Assembly (NCBI GenBank): GCA_034419095.1
Contig: DAOULQ010000180.1
Location: 1 to 55,899, forward strand
Direction: 5' to 3'
Length of the DNA stretch: 55,899 nt
DNA from: UBA7937 sp034419095
GTDB taxonomy: Bacteria; Chloroflexota; Anaerolineae; UBA7937
Shown in pieces: positions 25,287 to 33,740 of the stretch. The notes below the pieces were generated by a model that was not told the DNA's origin, made no database searches, and was given only the letters and a program-made list of their open reading frames with translations. Made by a program: the position numbers and the translations under genes. How positions within the stretch are numbered: the first letter of the stretch is position 1; each line of letters starts with the position of its first letter.

Positions 25287-26161
25287 TAAAGCGGGTTGAT
25301 GTCACCCTGATCAAGGATAACCCTTATCAGGGGATGTTCCGCGACCAACCACGTACAGCGGGCGAGTCCCAAGAAGAGAGGAGCTTCCTGTTAAGGCTGG
25401 CTGAGAGCATCCGGCGTGGTGAACTCTACCACCCGCTGATGGTGACCAAGACGAGGGAGGGCGAGATCCGCCTGGTCTCCGGGACTGCCCGTAGAGATGC
25501 TCATCTCTTGGCCATGGAGATCTTCCCGGAGGAGGCTGATCGGTTTCGATACGTGCGCTGCATCTTCGTGCACGACCTCACCGCGGACGAGTGGATGATG
25601 CGCACCTACGAGGAGAACTCGATCCGCAGGCCCCTCGATCCAATCAAGGAAGCGGAGTTCTTCCAGTTCCTGAAGGAACAGAGGGGGCTTACCCAGCAGG
25701 AGATCGCCTACACGCTGGGCATCTCCGAGGCCCAGGTGAGTAGCCGGCTTCTCTTGCTTACAGACGAGGAAGTTAGACAAGCCGTGCAGAGTGGCGGACT
25801 CAGCGCCACTGCAGCGCGGGATCTGGTGAGGGCCTCCCGCCGCAAGGCGAAGGCCCGCGAGGGAGCAGCGAGTAGGGGCAGGAAAGTACCCGGGCCTCCA
25901 TTTGGCGCACCCGAGGGAGGGGCAGAGGAAGAGCTGGCCACTTGGAAGCAGCGTCTACTGCGGGAAATGAAGCGGCTGGAGACGCTCCTCGAAGGGCCAG
26001 GAACCGGAGCGGGCAGAGGAAAGCTGGTGCGTGATGCGTGGATCGAGGAGCTCCTCCACGCGTTCGACCGAATCGAAGTCTGCCTTTTGAGGATCAAGAC
26101 GGTCGTAGTGCCAGCCGTTCAAGCAGACGGGAAGCGCAGTAGATCGGTAGAACCGCCATAG
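25226..26161 (+). CDS. parB: ParB-family partition protein
   Basis: Encodes 311 residues from GTG 25226, with GGGGAGAAATGG upstream. It has the ParB N-terminal fold (VDVTLIKDNPYQGMF) and GTARRDAHLLA where chromosomal ParB has GERRxRA. ENSIRRPLDPIKEAEFF and the helix-turn-helix QQEIAYTLGISEAQVSSR follow. The C-terminus is a basic linker and a helical segment for dimerising. Binding-site recognition is likely different from canonical parS because the arginine-rich patch is altered. Three short direct repeats lie about 200-340 bases downstream and could be its site. Confidence 0.88.
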   Translation: MARGTKSVYGDQPPAIEDELIKRVDVTLIKDNPYQGMFRDQPRTAGESQEERSFLLRLAESIRRGELYHPLMVTKTREGEIRLVSGTARRDAHLLAMEIFPEEADRFRYVRCIFVHDLTADEWMMRTYEENSIRRPLDPIKEAEFFQFLKEQRGLTQQEIAYTLGISEAQVSSRLLLLTDEEVRQAVQSGGLSATAARDLVRASRRKAKAREGAASRGRKVPGPPFGAPEGGAEEELATWKQRLLREMKRLETLLEGPGTGAGRGKLVRDAWIEELLHAFDRIEVCLLRIKTVVVPAVQADGKRSRSVEPP

Positions 26162-26354
26162 GCTAGGGGATGCGGTTGGGCTTTGAGATCTCCTATTCCT
26201 GTGGATCGAGTTTCGTGGATGAATTGGACACCTAGACCCCAAGCGCGCCCAGCCTGTCCTCTGGAGCAGTGTCCACTAGGGCGGAGCCCCCCAATGCAGC
26301 GCACCGGCCGAGGCACATGCAAAGCCGGAGACGGTATTACTCCAGCGGATTTTC

Positions 26355-26501
26355 AGTCATCTGAGGTATTCTTCAAGGCCTACCAAAACACGTAGGCATC
26401 TGACGAGCTTGGCTACCAGATATAGTATGCTCTTGACCTCCTCCGGATACCGTTTCTCACGAGTCCTCTGAGGTTTCCTGGTCAGAAGTCCGCTGAGGTT
26501 T
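26355..26501. repeat. Three imperfect 15-base direct repeats
   Basis: Copies AGTCATCTGAGGTAT (26355-26369), AGTCCTCTGAGGTTT (26462-26476) and AGTCCGCTGAGGTTT (26487-26501) fit AGTCNNCTGAGGTNT. The last two begin 25 bases apart; the first stands 107 bases away. They follow the parB gene, so they could be partition or replication sites. Three short copies may also arise by chance. Confidence 0.35.
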
Positions 26502-27081
26502 GAGTCCGCACTCTCGAGAGATCTGTCCGGTTACTCCCTTCGCTGCAAGCATCAAGGAAACTCATCGTGCTTCAATCAGTCCGTGCGTCACATCGATATC
26601 ATACGCAGCTCCATCCCTTTGTCAAGTTCGAGATGGGACAGCTGTATGAAGAATCAATGAATGGAGTATCTCGGTCCCTTCACAGCCTCCTTCTTCCTCT
26701 GGTTGGGCTGACCGAGGCGCGAGCCAGGTCCTTGCATGTTGGCCTCCTAGGCTAGGATCGAACTACAGCCTGACTCTTGGATGTGTGGGCACACCTGTTC
26801 CGGAAGTTTGGATGGCTTCTCTGAGTTCTCCTGCACGCCAGCAGAGGCAAGAGAAGAGATCCCAAAATCATGGATGCGTTGGAGACGGATTGCAGGTGGT
26901 CACTTCAGGTAGTGCTGACTTGAGAACGTTTGGCAGTAGGAAGAGTGACCGCGCGCAGGGGGTCTTCTTCGCCTAACCGTAGTTTGCCGAAGAAAGAGTG
27001 CCAGAAACCGAAGGGGTTGTGTGGAAAGCATTAAGGGCGAGACCAGGGATTTTCAGTGGTCGAGGGTTTTGCATGAGAAGC

Positions 27082-27116
27082 AAAAAGAAGCGGCCCCAGA
27101 GAAGAGCCCAGCGGCC
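27082..27116 (-). terminator. Probable rho-independent terminator of the - strand cluster
   Basis: Read on the - strand, GCGGCC and GGCCGC form a stem around a 16-base loop and are followed by TTCTTTTT. It lies 25 bases after the stop codon at 27141 of the last - strand gene. Confidence 0.55.
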
Positions 27117-27140
27117 GCACTAATGGATAACATAGGGGTG

Positions 27141-27638
27141 CTACTCCGCAATCCAACTTGCCCAGCCTAGCAACCTAGGATGCACATCTTCGACGATCCT
27201 GTAGATAGTACCTGTATGATCTAGTGGCTCTTCGCCGATGTGTGCGAGGGGCACGACGAAGATGGCATTAAGCGAATGGAATGCAATGTACTTCCCATCA
27301 GGAGACCAGGCTGCGTTACCAATCCCGCCGAAGTAGAACGAGGTGGCCAATACTCTCATCCCGCTGCCGTCCGGAGCTCCGAGTTGGATTGAGTCCCCCA
27401 GTTTAACTGCTAAGACTTGTTGACCGGATGGGGACCACACGAAGTCATAAGCATCCTCAGAAGTCACAACCCTGCAATTCGCTCCTAGGATATCAGTTGC
27501 CATTGTACGAAATAGAGAGTGTGGGGTGAAAACGATGGTTGTCCCATCGGGAGACCATGATACTCTGTGCGTACCGGAGTGTAGTCGGCAGTACAAGTGA
27601 GGGGTCGGGCTATTCTGTCCTCGATGCCTACAGACCAA
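27141..27638 (-). CDS. 3' part of a frameshifted propeller lipoprotein
   Basis: This frame (165 codons) continues the propeller of the gene starting at 29296 in a different phase. It carries VSWSPDGTTIVF, FVWSPSGQQVLA and AAWSPDGKYIAFHS, the next TolB-like blades. Its own first residues are out-of-frame sequence, not a true start. The phases meet at about 27560-27575, where GTACGCACAGAG is read as R-T-E in one frame and T-H-R in the other. A single-base indel is the simplest cause. It should be read as the C-terminus of one gene spanning 27141-29296. Confidence 0.65.
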   Translation of the reverse strand: MVCRHRGQNSPTPHLYCRLHSGTHRVSWSPDGTTIVFTPHSLFRTMATDILGANCRVVTSEDAYDFVWSPSGQQVLAVKLGDSIQLGAPDGSGMRVLATSFYFGGIGNAAWSPDGKYIAFHSLNAIFVVPLAHIGEEPLDHTGTIYRIVEDVHPRLLGWASWIAE

Positions 27639-29296
27639 AGGCCCTTGTGGTACGGGGTGTAAGCGATATTCTGCTGATCAGGGGACCAAGCCAGGTCATC
27701 AAAATCATACGCGTCGCCTTCCACAATTGTTCGCGGGTTTGAGCCATCACGCCTTACAACAATGAGTTGACCATCGCTGATGTAGGCTACACTATTGTAG
27801 TCTGGGGACCATTCTAGCGCCTGAGGCTTGCCATCAAGAGAGAGTAGCTCCACTGGCTGGCCACCAAGGGGACTGACTGCGTAGACAACGTCATCGTCAA
27901 CATACGAAATTGTTCCAAGTCCCTGCCGGATTTGCTCAAGCCTAGTGGAAGCCTCTGGATGATCCGGTTGGATAAGCAGCATCTCCTCGAAGGCACGAGC
28001 AGCTCCTATCCAGTCATCTGTTGCATACGCGGCCATGCCTCTTTCGAAAGCGGCTTGAAGCAGTCTCTGGGAGGGCTGGTAGGTTCCCCCATGGACGGTC
28101 AATTGGCCTGAATCTGAAGCGATGACGAGGTAGTATGCCTCTCCCTGTCGCGGGAGTTCCAGAACACAGGATTGGTACATCGCCGTCTGGAGAGGACCCA
28201 GCTCTTCGGCGGCACCAACTGTGTAAGGGCAAACAGGCTCCGTCCAACCTAGTCCCGCGGCCAACGAAGGACTGGTCAACCAACCCTCGTCATCTATTAT
28301 CTCCACAACAGGGTCAACGATCTCATGTGAATATGCTGAGTCGGTGTTTCTATACTGGAGATCGATCAATGTGCTCACCGGCCCGGCTTCGGCGGGCCCA
28401 ATATGCACTTCCATCGAGCCGACTAGCCTGGTAATGGGTAGCGACTCAAGCTGCGGAGGACCAGCAATGAGCGGGTATTGCAAAGCTTGGGGCGGCGAAC
28501 GAAGATCAATCACATATGTGCCTAGATTGATAGTAGCAGGCACAAGAGCGGCACCAACTTCAAACTCCGCCCACAGTTCAGATCTGCACGAAGTCTCTAC
28601 GGTATAGTCATAGAGCACCAAGCCTCTTAACCTGAATCCTGGAGGGATGACTGCATCTACTTCCCGTGGCCACCGACACCCTGTGTCAGTTGCCACTTGG
28701 ACCGGATACGAGTAGCCATCAGCGGTAGTAACTGTTCCTCCTCGTAGGATATCCTCGCCCGGCAAGGGCTCAAACCGGCTTCCGTGATTCTCGAAAACCA
28801 GTCTCACAGAGTATTGTTGATATCCAGCCTCCGATGGCTCTTGGCGAATCTCTGCCGCTATGAGTCGAAGTTCTTCTCCCGCCATCGGCGTCGCCGGGGC
28901 TGGCGGGGCAGGCGTCATTGACTCGGTAGTCAGGATGGCCGTATCAGTTGCTTCCTGTGCTTGAGCAATGCGTTCCCGTTCTGTCTCGCTCAAGGTGAAG
29001 TGCAAGTACTGGTTGCATTCCCACTCGCCAGCCACCTGGCGACATTCAATGTCGGCCTGCATCTCGTGCCAGCCACCCTCAGCACTCTCCCTAAAGAGCG
29101 CCGTCACGCGCACTGTCGCAAAGGTGCCATCATCGGACAAGGTCTCCAATCCAACATCAGTGTATGGGATTCCGGCTTCCTGAGCCCATTCCTCAAACGC
29201 GCCTCTCGCTGCACTCTGAGCTCCCCCCACAGAGCAAGAAACGAGAAACAATACGCCGGCGAGGAGAAACAGGAACGCACAGTCTCTCGTCTTCAT
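27485..29296 (-). CDS. Lipoprotein with TPR-like and propeller domains, frameshifted near the 3' end
   Basis: Encodes 603 residues in this frame; GGAGGTGACTT lies upstream of the ATG. A lipoprotein signal (LLAGVLFLVSCS) anchors it to the outer face of the membrane. A small alpha/beta region and a Pro/Ala linker follow, then beta-rich domains (VRLVFENHGSRFEPLPG, YRNTDSAYSHEIV). A TPR-like helix pair comes next (AFERGMAAYATDDWIGAARAFEEMLLIQPDHPEA). TolB-type blades then begin (LEWSPDYNSVAYISDGQLIVVRRDGSNP, LAWSPDQQNIAY). The frame then runs into an unrelated tail where the blades should go on; those are in the next phase at 27141-27638. It is the only member here with a lipobox. Confidence 0.78.
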   Translation of the reverse strand: MKTRDCAFLFLLAGVLFLVSCSVGGAQSAARGAFEEWAQEAGIPYTDVGLETLSDDGTFATVRVTALFRESAEGGWHEMQADIECRQVAGEWECNQYLHFTLSETERERIAQAQEATDTAILTTESMTPAPPAPATPMAGEELRLIAAEIRQEPSEAGYQQYSVRLVFENHGSRFEPLPGEDILRGGTVTTADGYSYPVQVATDTGCRWPREVDAVIPPGFRLRGLVLYDYTVETSCRSELWAEFEVGAALVPATINLGTYVIDLRSPPQALQYPLIAGPPQLESLPITRLVGSMEVHIGPAEAGPVSTLIDLQYRNTDSAYSHEIVDPVVEIIDDEGWLTSPSLAAGLGWTEPVCPYTVGAAEELGPLQTAMYQSCVLELPRQGEAYYLVIASDSGQLTVHGGTYQPSQRLLQAAFERGMAAYATDDWIGAARAFEEMLLIQPDHPEASTRLEQIRQGLGTISYVDDDVVYAVSPLGGQPVELLSLDGKPQALEWSPDYNSVAYISDGQLIVVRRDGSNPRTIVEGDAYDFDDLAWSPDQQNIAYTPYHKGLWSVGIEDRIARPLTCTADYTPVRTEYHGLPMGQPSFSPHTLYFVQWQLIS

Positions 29297-29749
29297 AAGT
29301 CACCTCCACCTGACCCTCGGTTTGGTCATCACCATTCTAGCATCGATCTAGATGCTTCACAAGGTGACACATCTGCGAAAGCCAACGTGAGAACAGCCCG
29401 TCATCTTCGCTTGGAAAGGGAGAATTGGCCACGCCTGGTGCCAGGGTGCCTCTCAGCAGCCCGTGAGCGAAAGGCAAGAGCAAGAGTTCCCTAAGCGAGG
29501 TCATGGCTGTTTCCCTGAACTGGCCTGCGGCTCATACAGACCCGTCGACCATGAAAACGGGCCGGGATATCTGCTCCGCTCTGCAACATATTGCTCACCA
29601 GCTATTCGGAGGAAAAGGCAGACTGAGGCATGGCGTGAGGATAGCGACAGAGACACAGCGTCAATGCAAGTACATCCAGGATAGGCTTTGTTACTTCCTC
29701 TCAACAAAGAGATCCGCTTCCTTGCTATTACCTCGAGGACCAAGATAGC
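29297..29749. other. Segment with no supported gene
   Basis: Between the lipoprotein gene's start and the decayed kinase-propeller remnant no frame shows a domain, a ribosome site or a propeller motif. It probably holds the promoter of the lipoprotein gene and degraded sequence from the neighbouring pseudogene. Confidence 0.5.
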
Positions 29750-30503
29750 ACCGCCAGGGAGTAGCCCTCCCTCTTCAACACCATACGGCCCGTCCCGTCT
29801 GGGTGCATTCGCAGATCCCTTCGTTGCACCCAAAAGCTATCCACTTACCATCTGGCGACCAACTTGGGTTATGTGCCTGTTCTGACGGCTGCGTTAGGCG
29901 GACCTCACCCGTTCCATTAGCGCGAGCAATGAAGATACCAGTATACTGAGAACGATCCGGCCACTTCTCAAAGGCTATCCACTCGCCTTTAGGTGATCAG
30001 CAATTATTGCCACCCTCTGGAATGGGGTAGAGGAAATCACGGTCATGGCCTCCGCTCTTCGGAACTAGATAGATACCGTCGCGAAAACCTTCATCGGAGC
30101 CAATCTACTGGCTGTCCGGAGATAAAAACAGATTGAACCTGTATCACGCGTACTTCGTGATGATGGTCTCCTCAGGCCCATCGGGCCCTATAATATGTAT
30201 CTCTCCATCAGCGCCGCCGGGGCCGATCCACTGCCCATGCGCCGACCAGGCCCGATCATGTTCACCAATGCCTGGGCTATGTGTAACGTTCACGACTTGG
30301 GTGCCCTCGCCTTTCATAACGAAGATGTACAGACTACGTTCAGGCATGGAAGCGAAGGCGATGCGGCCTTGAGGCCGGCCTACAGTGACGCCTGAAGGCC
30401 TCGGCTGCCAAGCGGGAGAAGTGCCATCAGCCATGGCGCCACCACCGATGAAGGCATCTATGCGATAGCGATTAACAAGTGCGCGACCGACGAGTTCATC
30501 CAT
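29750..30503 (-). pseudogene. Decayed protein kinase-propeller gene
   Basis: An ATG at 30503 opens MDELVGRALVNRYRIDAFIGGGAMA, which matches the start of bacterial Ser/Thr protein kinases, including a glycine-rich loop. After about 26 residues the kinase stops and the frame passes into a TolB-type propeller (GRIAFASMPERSLYIFVMKGEG, NVTHSPGIGEHDRAWS). The frame ends at 30144. Beyond it more blades are readable in one phase, broken by stops: one TGA replaces the W of WSP at about 30000, then GEWIAFEKWPDRSQYTGIF and NPSWSPDGKWIAF. The propeller is close to the second propeller of the gene at 39625-42441. The kinase catalytic part is missing, so this is a deletion product. Confidence 0.75.
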
Positions 30504-30518
30504 CTTCTAGTCCCTCAA

Positions 30519-30609
30519 TGGGGCACCCAGATGGGAAGAACGGCGATCCCCTCCGTGTAGGTGAGCCGGGTCTGATTGCTTGCATCGGTACCCATCAGCT
30601 AGATCTCCC
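30519..30609 (-). pseudogene. Fragment of a TolB-type propeller
   Basis: One phase reads EI-stop-LMGTDASNQTRLTYTEG and then PIWVPH-stop. This fits a TolB blade (EIYVMNADGTSQTRLT...PRWSPDG) with Tyr changed to a TAG stop. No start or ribosome site remains. It is a leftover of a duplicated propeller, lying beside the living propeller gene at 30735. Confidence 0.6.
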
Positions 30610-30734
30610 AATGCCCCACGGTAGGACCCAGAAGCGATATTTCACAGGCTCATAGCATCCAGATCTTCATCTCCAGGGAAGGGCTTTGCACGCCGCCTTT
30701 CTTCGCGGTCAACAGTCGTCAAGATCTGTCCTAA

Positions 30735-32561
30735 TCATGGAGTGGAGCGTCTGGAAGAGTCCGGGCGGAAATCTGGCTGATGATCATTGGCCGTATTGTC
30801 CGAGAGCCTGACCTGATCAGTACCATCTGGGCTCATAGAGTAGATTTGGACCCTCCCATCTCTGCGCGATTCAAATATGATCCTCGATCCGTCTTCAGAC
30901 CAACGGGGCATCCAGTCCTCCTCGGGTGAGAAAGTGAGCCTGGTTTGGCTGGTCCCATCGGCGTTCATCACATAGATCTCGTAGTTCCCGTCCCGCGATG
31001 AGGAGAATGCAATCCTCCTGCCGTCGGGTGACATAGTAGGTATCGCATTCCAATAGGTATCGCTTGTCAATTTCCGCAGGCCTGTGCCATCTCTATTCAT
31101 GATAAACAGCTGGTCGTAGCCGTCCACGTACCAATAGAAGAGTATCTGACTGCCATCTGGTGACCAGCCAGAGGGCCATGCCATGTGCGCATATTCCCCT
31201 GTATGATCCGAACTGAATGTTAATCTCTTTACATTCGTCCCGTCTGAGTTCATTACGAAGACTTCTGTTCGATACCATCCATCGGCGTTGTGGCCAGCAC
31301 CGCGAGCAAAAGCTATTTCTCTGCCATCGGGCGACCAGAATGCCCATTGATCTCGGTATTCGCTACTCAGTAGGTGAGTCTGGCCGCTACCGTCGGAATT
31401 CATAACGTATATCTGTTGGTATCCGTCGCGGAAGGAGTGAAAGACCATCCTACTGCCATCTGGAGACCAGGACGGGCCCTCGTCGTCGCTGTTGTTTGTA
31501 AGTTTCCTTAGGTTGGAGCCATCGACCTTCATGGTGTATATCTCCAAATCCCCATCCCTGTCCGAGGCGAAAGCTATCCAATCCTCAGGGCGACCGAGAG
31601 TAGGAGTCGGGGATATTGGGGTTGGGGTCGGCAGTATCGGTGTGGGTGTGGCCTCCGGTTCACACCAGCCGACAGGCACCATGCCCAAGGCCGGTATCCC
31701 CAGGTGATAGGTCCTGATCCGCACCGGCCTATCTAGGCCCATCAGATACTCCTTGGCATCCTCTTCCATCACGTGTTGGCTCAAGAAGAATATCGCCCTC
31801 GCGATCTCGTCCATCTCACCGAGAAGTACACCCGCCACGTCATCTATGCCTGGCAAGATCAGCCCTACCGACCCTACGTAGTTGGCCAACTCCTCGCCAC
31901 TCCAACACGTATCATGATACAACACGCCCCAGTAGGCGAGATCGGGCGGATCCTGCAAGTAGGCGATCAAGTCTCTGAAAGAGGGTACCTTGGATACCGC
32001 CTTCAGGAATAGTAGTATGAGAGGCAACGGTTGAGCATATGCTGGGCTGGCAGGGATAAGGAAACCGACCGTGGTGAAAGAAGAACTAGGCGAACTCCGT
32101 TCCTCTGCAAATCCCTCACTCCAACCGGCCAGATACCTCCCTTGGGGGTCAATGGCCAGAACCAAATAGCTGGAGCCCTGTTGCATGAAGTAGACTTCGA
32201 TGCCGAACACGGGAAGTCGGGAATCTTCATCTTCCACCTGGATAATGGCTTGCTCCGAACCCCGAGAGTCGACCACTATTACCTTGCCTTCCCGGTCTGT
32301 TATTCCATGAGAAGTGACCGATGGAGCTCCTGGTGTGGCTTCCCCAAGAGCAGGAGGGCCTAAGTATGGCCTAGGCAAGTAGTAGGCTACCCCAGCACTC
32401 AGCGTCACCACCAGCAATCCGACCAGTAGCCCGCCTGCCAATGAGATTCGTGGGCCGCGAGTCTTGGGCTTTGGTGGCGTTACGTGAACTAGCCTCTTTC
32501 CACACTTGATGCAGAACTGGGCCCTATCCTCGTTCCTAGCACCGCAATTGGGACAGTGCAT
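30735..32561 (-). CDS. Zinc ribbon-TM protein with conserved outer domain and TolB propeller
   Basis: Encodes 608 residues from ATG 32561, preceded by GAAGAAGGTC; the frame is open for 21 more codons upstream. An N-terminal zinc ribbon (CPNCGARNEDRAQFCIKCGK) is followed by one helix (AGGLLVGLLVVTLSAGVAYYL). Residues ~75-310 are a domain I cannot name (YLQDPPDLAYWGVLYHDTCW, GLILPGIDDVAGVLLGEMD), shared almost unchanged with the gene at 37592. A Pro/Thr linker follows, then six TolB-type blades (WSPDGSRMVFHSFRDG, QIYVMNSDGSG). The ribbon is inside and the propeller outside. Adjacent decayed propeller pieces on both sides show the locus is recombining. Confidence 0.85.
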   Translation of the reverse strand: MHCPNCGARNEDRAQFCIKCGKRLVHVTPPKPKTRGPRISLAGGLLVGLLVVTLSAGVAYYLPRPYLGPPALGEATPGAPSVTSHGITDREGKVIVVDSRGSEQAIIQVEDEDSRLPVFGIEVYFMQQGSSYLVLAIDPQGRYLAGWSEGFAEERSSPSSSFTTVGFLIPASPAYAQPLPLILLFLKAVSKVPSFRDLIAYLQDPPDLAYWGVLYHDTCWSGEELANYVGSVGLILPGIDDVAGVLLGEMDEIARAIFFLSQHVMEEDAKEYLMGLDRPVRIRTYHLGIPALGMVPVGWCEPEATPTPILPTPTPISPTPTLGRPEDWIAFASDRDGDLEIYTMKVDGSNLRKLTNNSDDEGPSWSPDGSRMVFHSFRDGYQQIYVMNSDGSGQTHLLSSEYRDQWAFWSPDGREIAFARGAGHNADGWYRTEVFVMNSDGTNVKRLTFSSDHTGEYAHMAWPSGWSPDGSQILFYWYVDGYDQLFIMNRDGTGLRKLTSDTYWNAIPTMSPDGRRIAFSSSRDGNYEIYVMNADGTSQTRLTFSPEEDWMPRWSEDGSRIIFESRRDGRVQIYSMSPDGTDQVRLSDNTANDHQPDFRPDSSRRSTP

Positions 32562-32586
32562 TTTGACCTTCTTCCACGGGACGCGT

Positions 32587-32865
32587 CTATAGCGACCAAG
32601 ACAGTTGATTCGCGCTCCTGCCATGCCCGCTCAAGCAAATGCGGTCTCTGCCGTCAGCCCGCACTACGCAGATCCGGATGCTTCGATACGCGAAAGCGAT
32701 CTGCTGATGAGGTGGAAACCAGGCATCAGCGTAGGCCTCCGCTGAGTTCTGAGCGAGCTTGGCCTCCTCTGATCCTTCGGCACTCACAATGTAGACCTTC
32801 AACTTCCCGCCTCGATCGGACATAAACGCAATGCGCCTGTCGTCGCGCCCGGACCTCAAGCTCAA
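32587..32865 (-). pseudogene. TolB propeller fragment without anchor
   Basis: A 92-codon frame contains one good blade (RRIAFMSDRGGKLKVYIVSAEGSEEAKL) and a poor second one (AWFPPHQQIAFAYRSIRICVVRADG). There is no signal peptide, zinc ribbon or membrane helix. It fills the space between two larger propeller genes and ends near the stop of the WD40 gene at 32868. It is probably the remains of a propeller gene whose start was lost. Confidence 0.55.
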
Positions 32866-32867
32866 CC

Positions 32868-33740
32868 CTAGCGTTCAAGCTTCCACAGCCGCACCGCTGC
32901 GTCTTCACCACTGGTGGCCAAGGTCTGGCCATCAGGCGAGAACGCGACGCTGAGAACCTTTCCCACGTGCGCTCCAAGGGTTGCGAGCACCTGGCCGGTC
33001 CTGACGTCTGCCAAGCGTACCGTACCATCCCCATCGCCCGCGGCCAAGGTCCGACCATCGGGCGAGAACACCAGGCTCCTCACTTGGGCACCGCCGAGCT
33101 TGAGGCTCGCCTGAAGCTGCCCGCTAGCCAAATCCCACAGATGCACCGTCCCATCCCAATCTCCTGTGGCCAAGGTCTGCCGGTCAGGCGAGAAAGCCAC
33201 GCTGTAAAAGTGAATGTACTTCCCCCGGGTCGTGAGATGCGAACCAAGATCAATCTTCACTTCGCTGCTCGCTACATCCCACACCCACGCTTTGCGCTCC
33301 CCACCTGCGACGGCTAGGCTTCGGCTGTCTGGTGAGAACACCAAGCCCATCAAACCTTCTCCTGGGAGAAGCTCAAACTCGTGGCGCGCCAGCGCCTGGC
33401 GGGTGGACATGTCCCACAGTATCACCATGTGGTCTGATCTGCTGGAGGCCGAAACCCCAGGATCAGTCACCCGGCCATCAGCCAAGATTTGGCCATTGGG
33501 GGAGAATGCCAGGAGTGACCACGGGTGTTCCTCGCTTTCGAGCATCGATTGTAGATTGCCACTACCCACATCCCAGAACGCAACTGCACCCTCCCAGGTG
33601 CTGCCGGCCAGCACGCGACAGTCTGGCGAGAGGGTCACACCCTTGAACCAAAAAGTGTCAGCCCAGGGCCATGATAGCCATTCGGATAGCGGGGGGGGGA
33701 ACCTTGATGAGCTGTGGCTCCGTTCCCTCCACGGGTTCAA
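32868..33740 (-). CDS. 3' half of a frameshifted WD40 surface protein
   Basis: This 290-codon frame holds six WD40 blades (SVAFSPDRQTLATGDWDGTVHLWDLASG, VRSLVFSPDGRTLAAGDGDGTVRLADV). It has no start signal, zinc ribbon or helix of its own. It overlaps the end of the 33658 gene in another phase. The two meet in a run of nine G at 33691-33699. Joining them there gives a continuous protein of about 15 WD40 units (nine before, six after). The first residues of this frame are out-of-phase sequence. Confidence 0.7.
   Translation of the reverse strand: MNPWRERSHSSSRFPPPLSEWLSWPWADTFWFKGVTLSPDCRVLAGSTWEGAVAFWDVGSGNLQSMLESEEHPWSLLAFSPNGQILADGRVTDPGVSASSRSDHMVILWDMSTRQALARHEFELLPGEGLMGLVFSPDSRSLAVAGGERKAWVWDVASSEVKIDLGSHLTTRGKYIHFYSVAFSPDRQTLATGDWDGTVHLWDLASGQLQASLKLGGAQVRSLVFSPDGRTLAAGDGDGTVRLADVRTGQVLATLGAHVGKVLSVAFSPDGQTLATSGEDAAVRLWKLER

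Larger units (their letters stand above)
26162..27120 (+). other. Gene-free segment between the + strand operon and the - strand cluster
   Basis: No open frame here has a convincing ribosome site, domain or codon pattern; the short frames at 26183-26395, 26567-26755 and 26785-26976 look random. The base composition is less GC-rich than upstream. The segment holds three imperfect 15-base repeats (26355-26501) and, at its end, a terminator on the opposite strand. It marks the change of strand and style, so it may be the border of the mobile element. I found no attachment-site duplication. Confidence 0.6.

Noticed and set aside
26183..26976. Three short + strand frames in the gene-free segment
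   Set aside because: No ribosome sites, domains or normal codon use; probably random.
26930..27000. Possible hairpin with TTCTTCG and CGAAGAA arms
   Set aside because: Seven-bp stem with a long loop and no T-run; weak beside the clear terminator at 27082.
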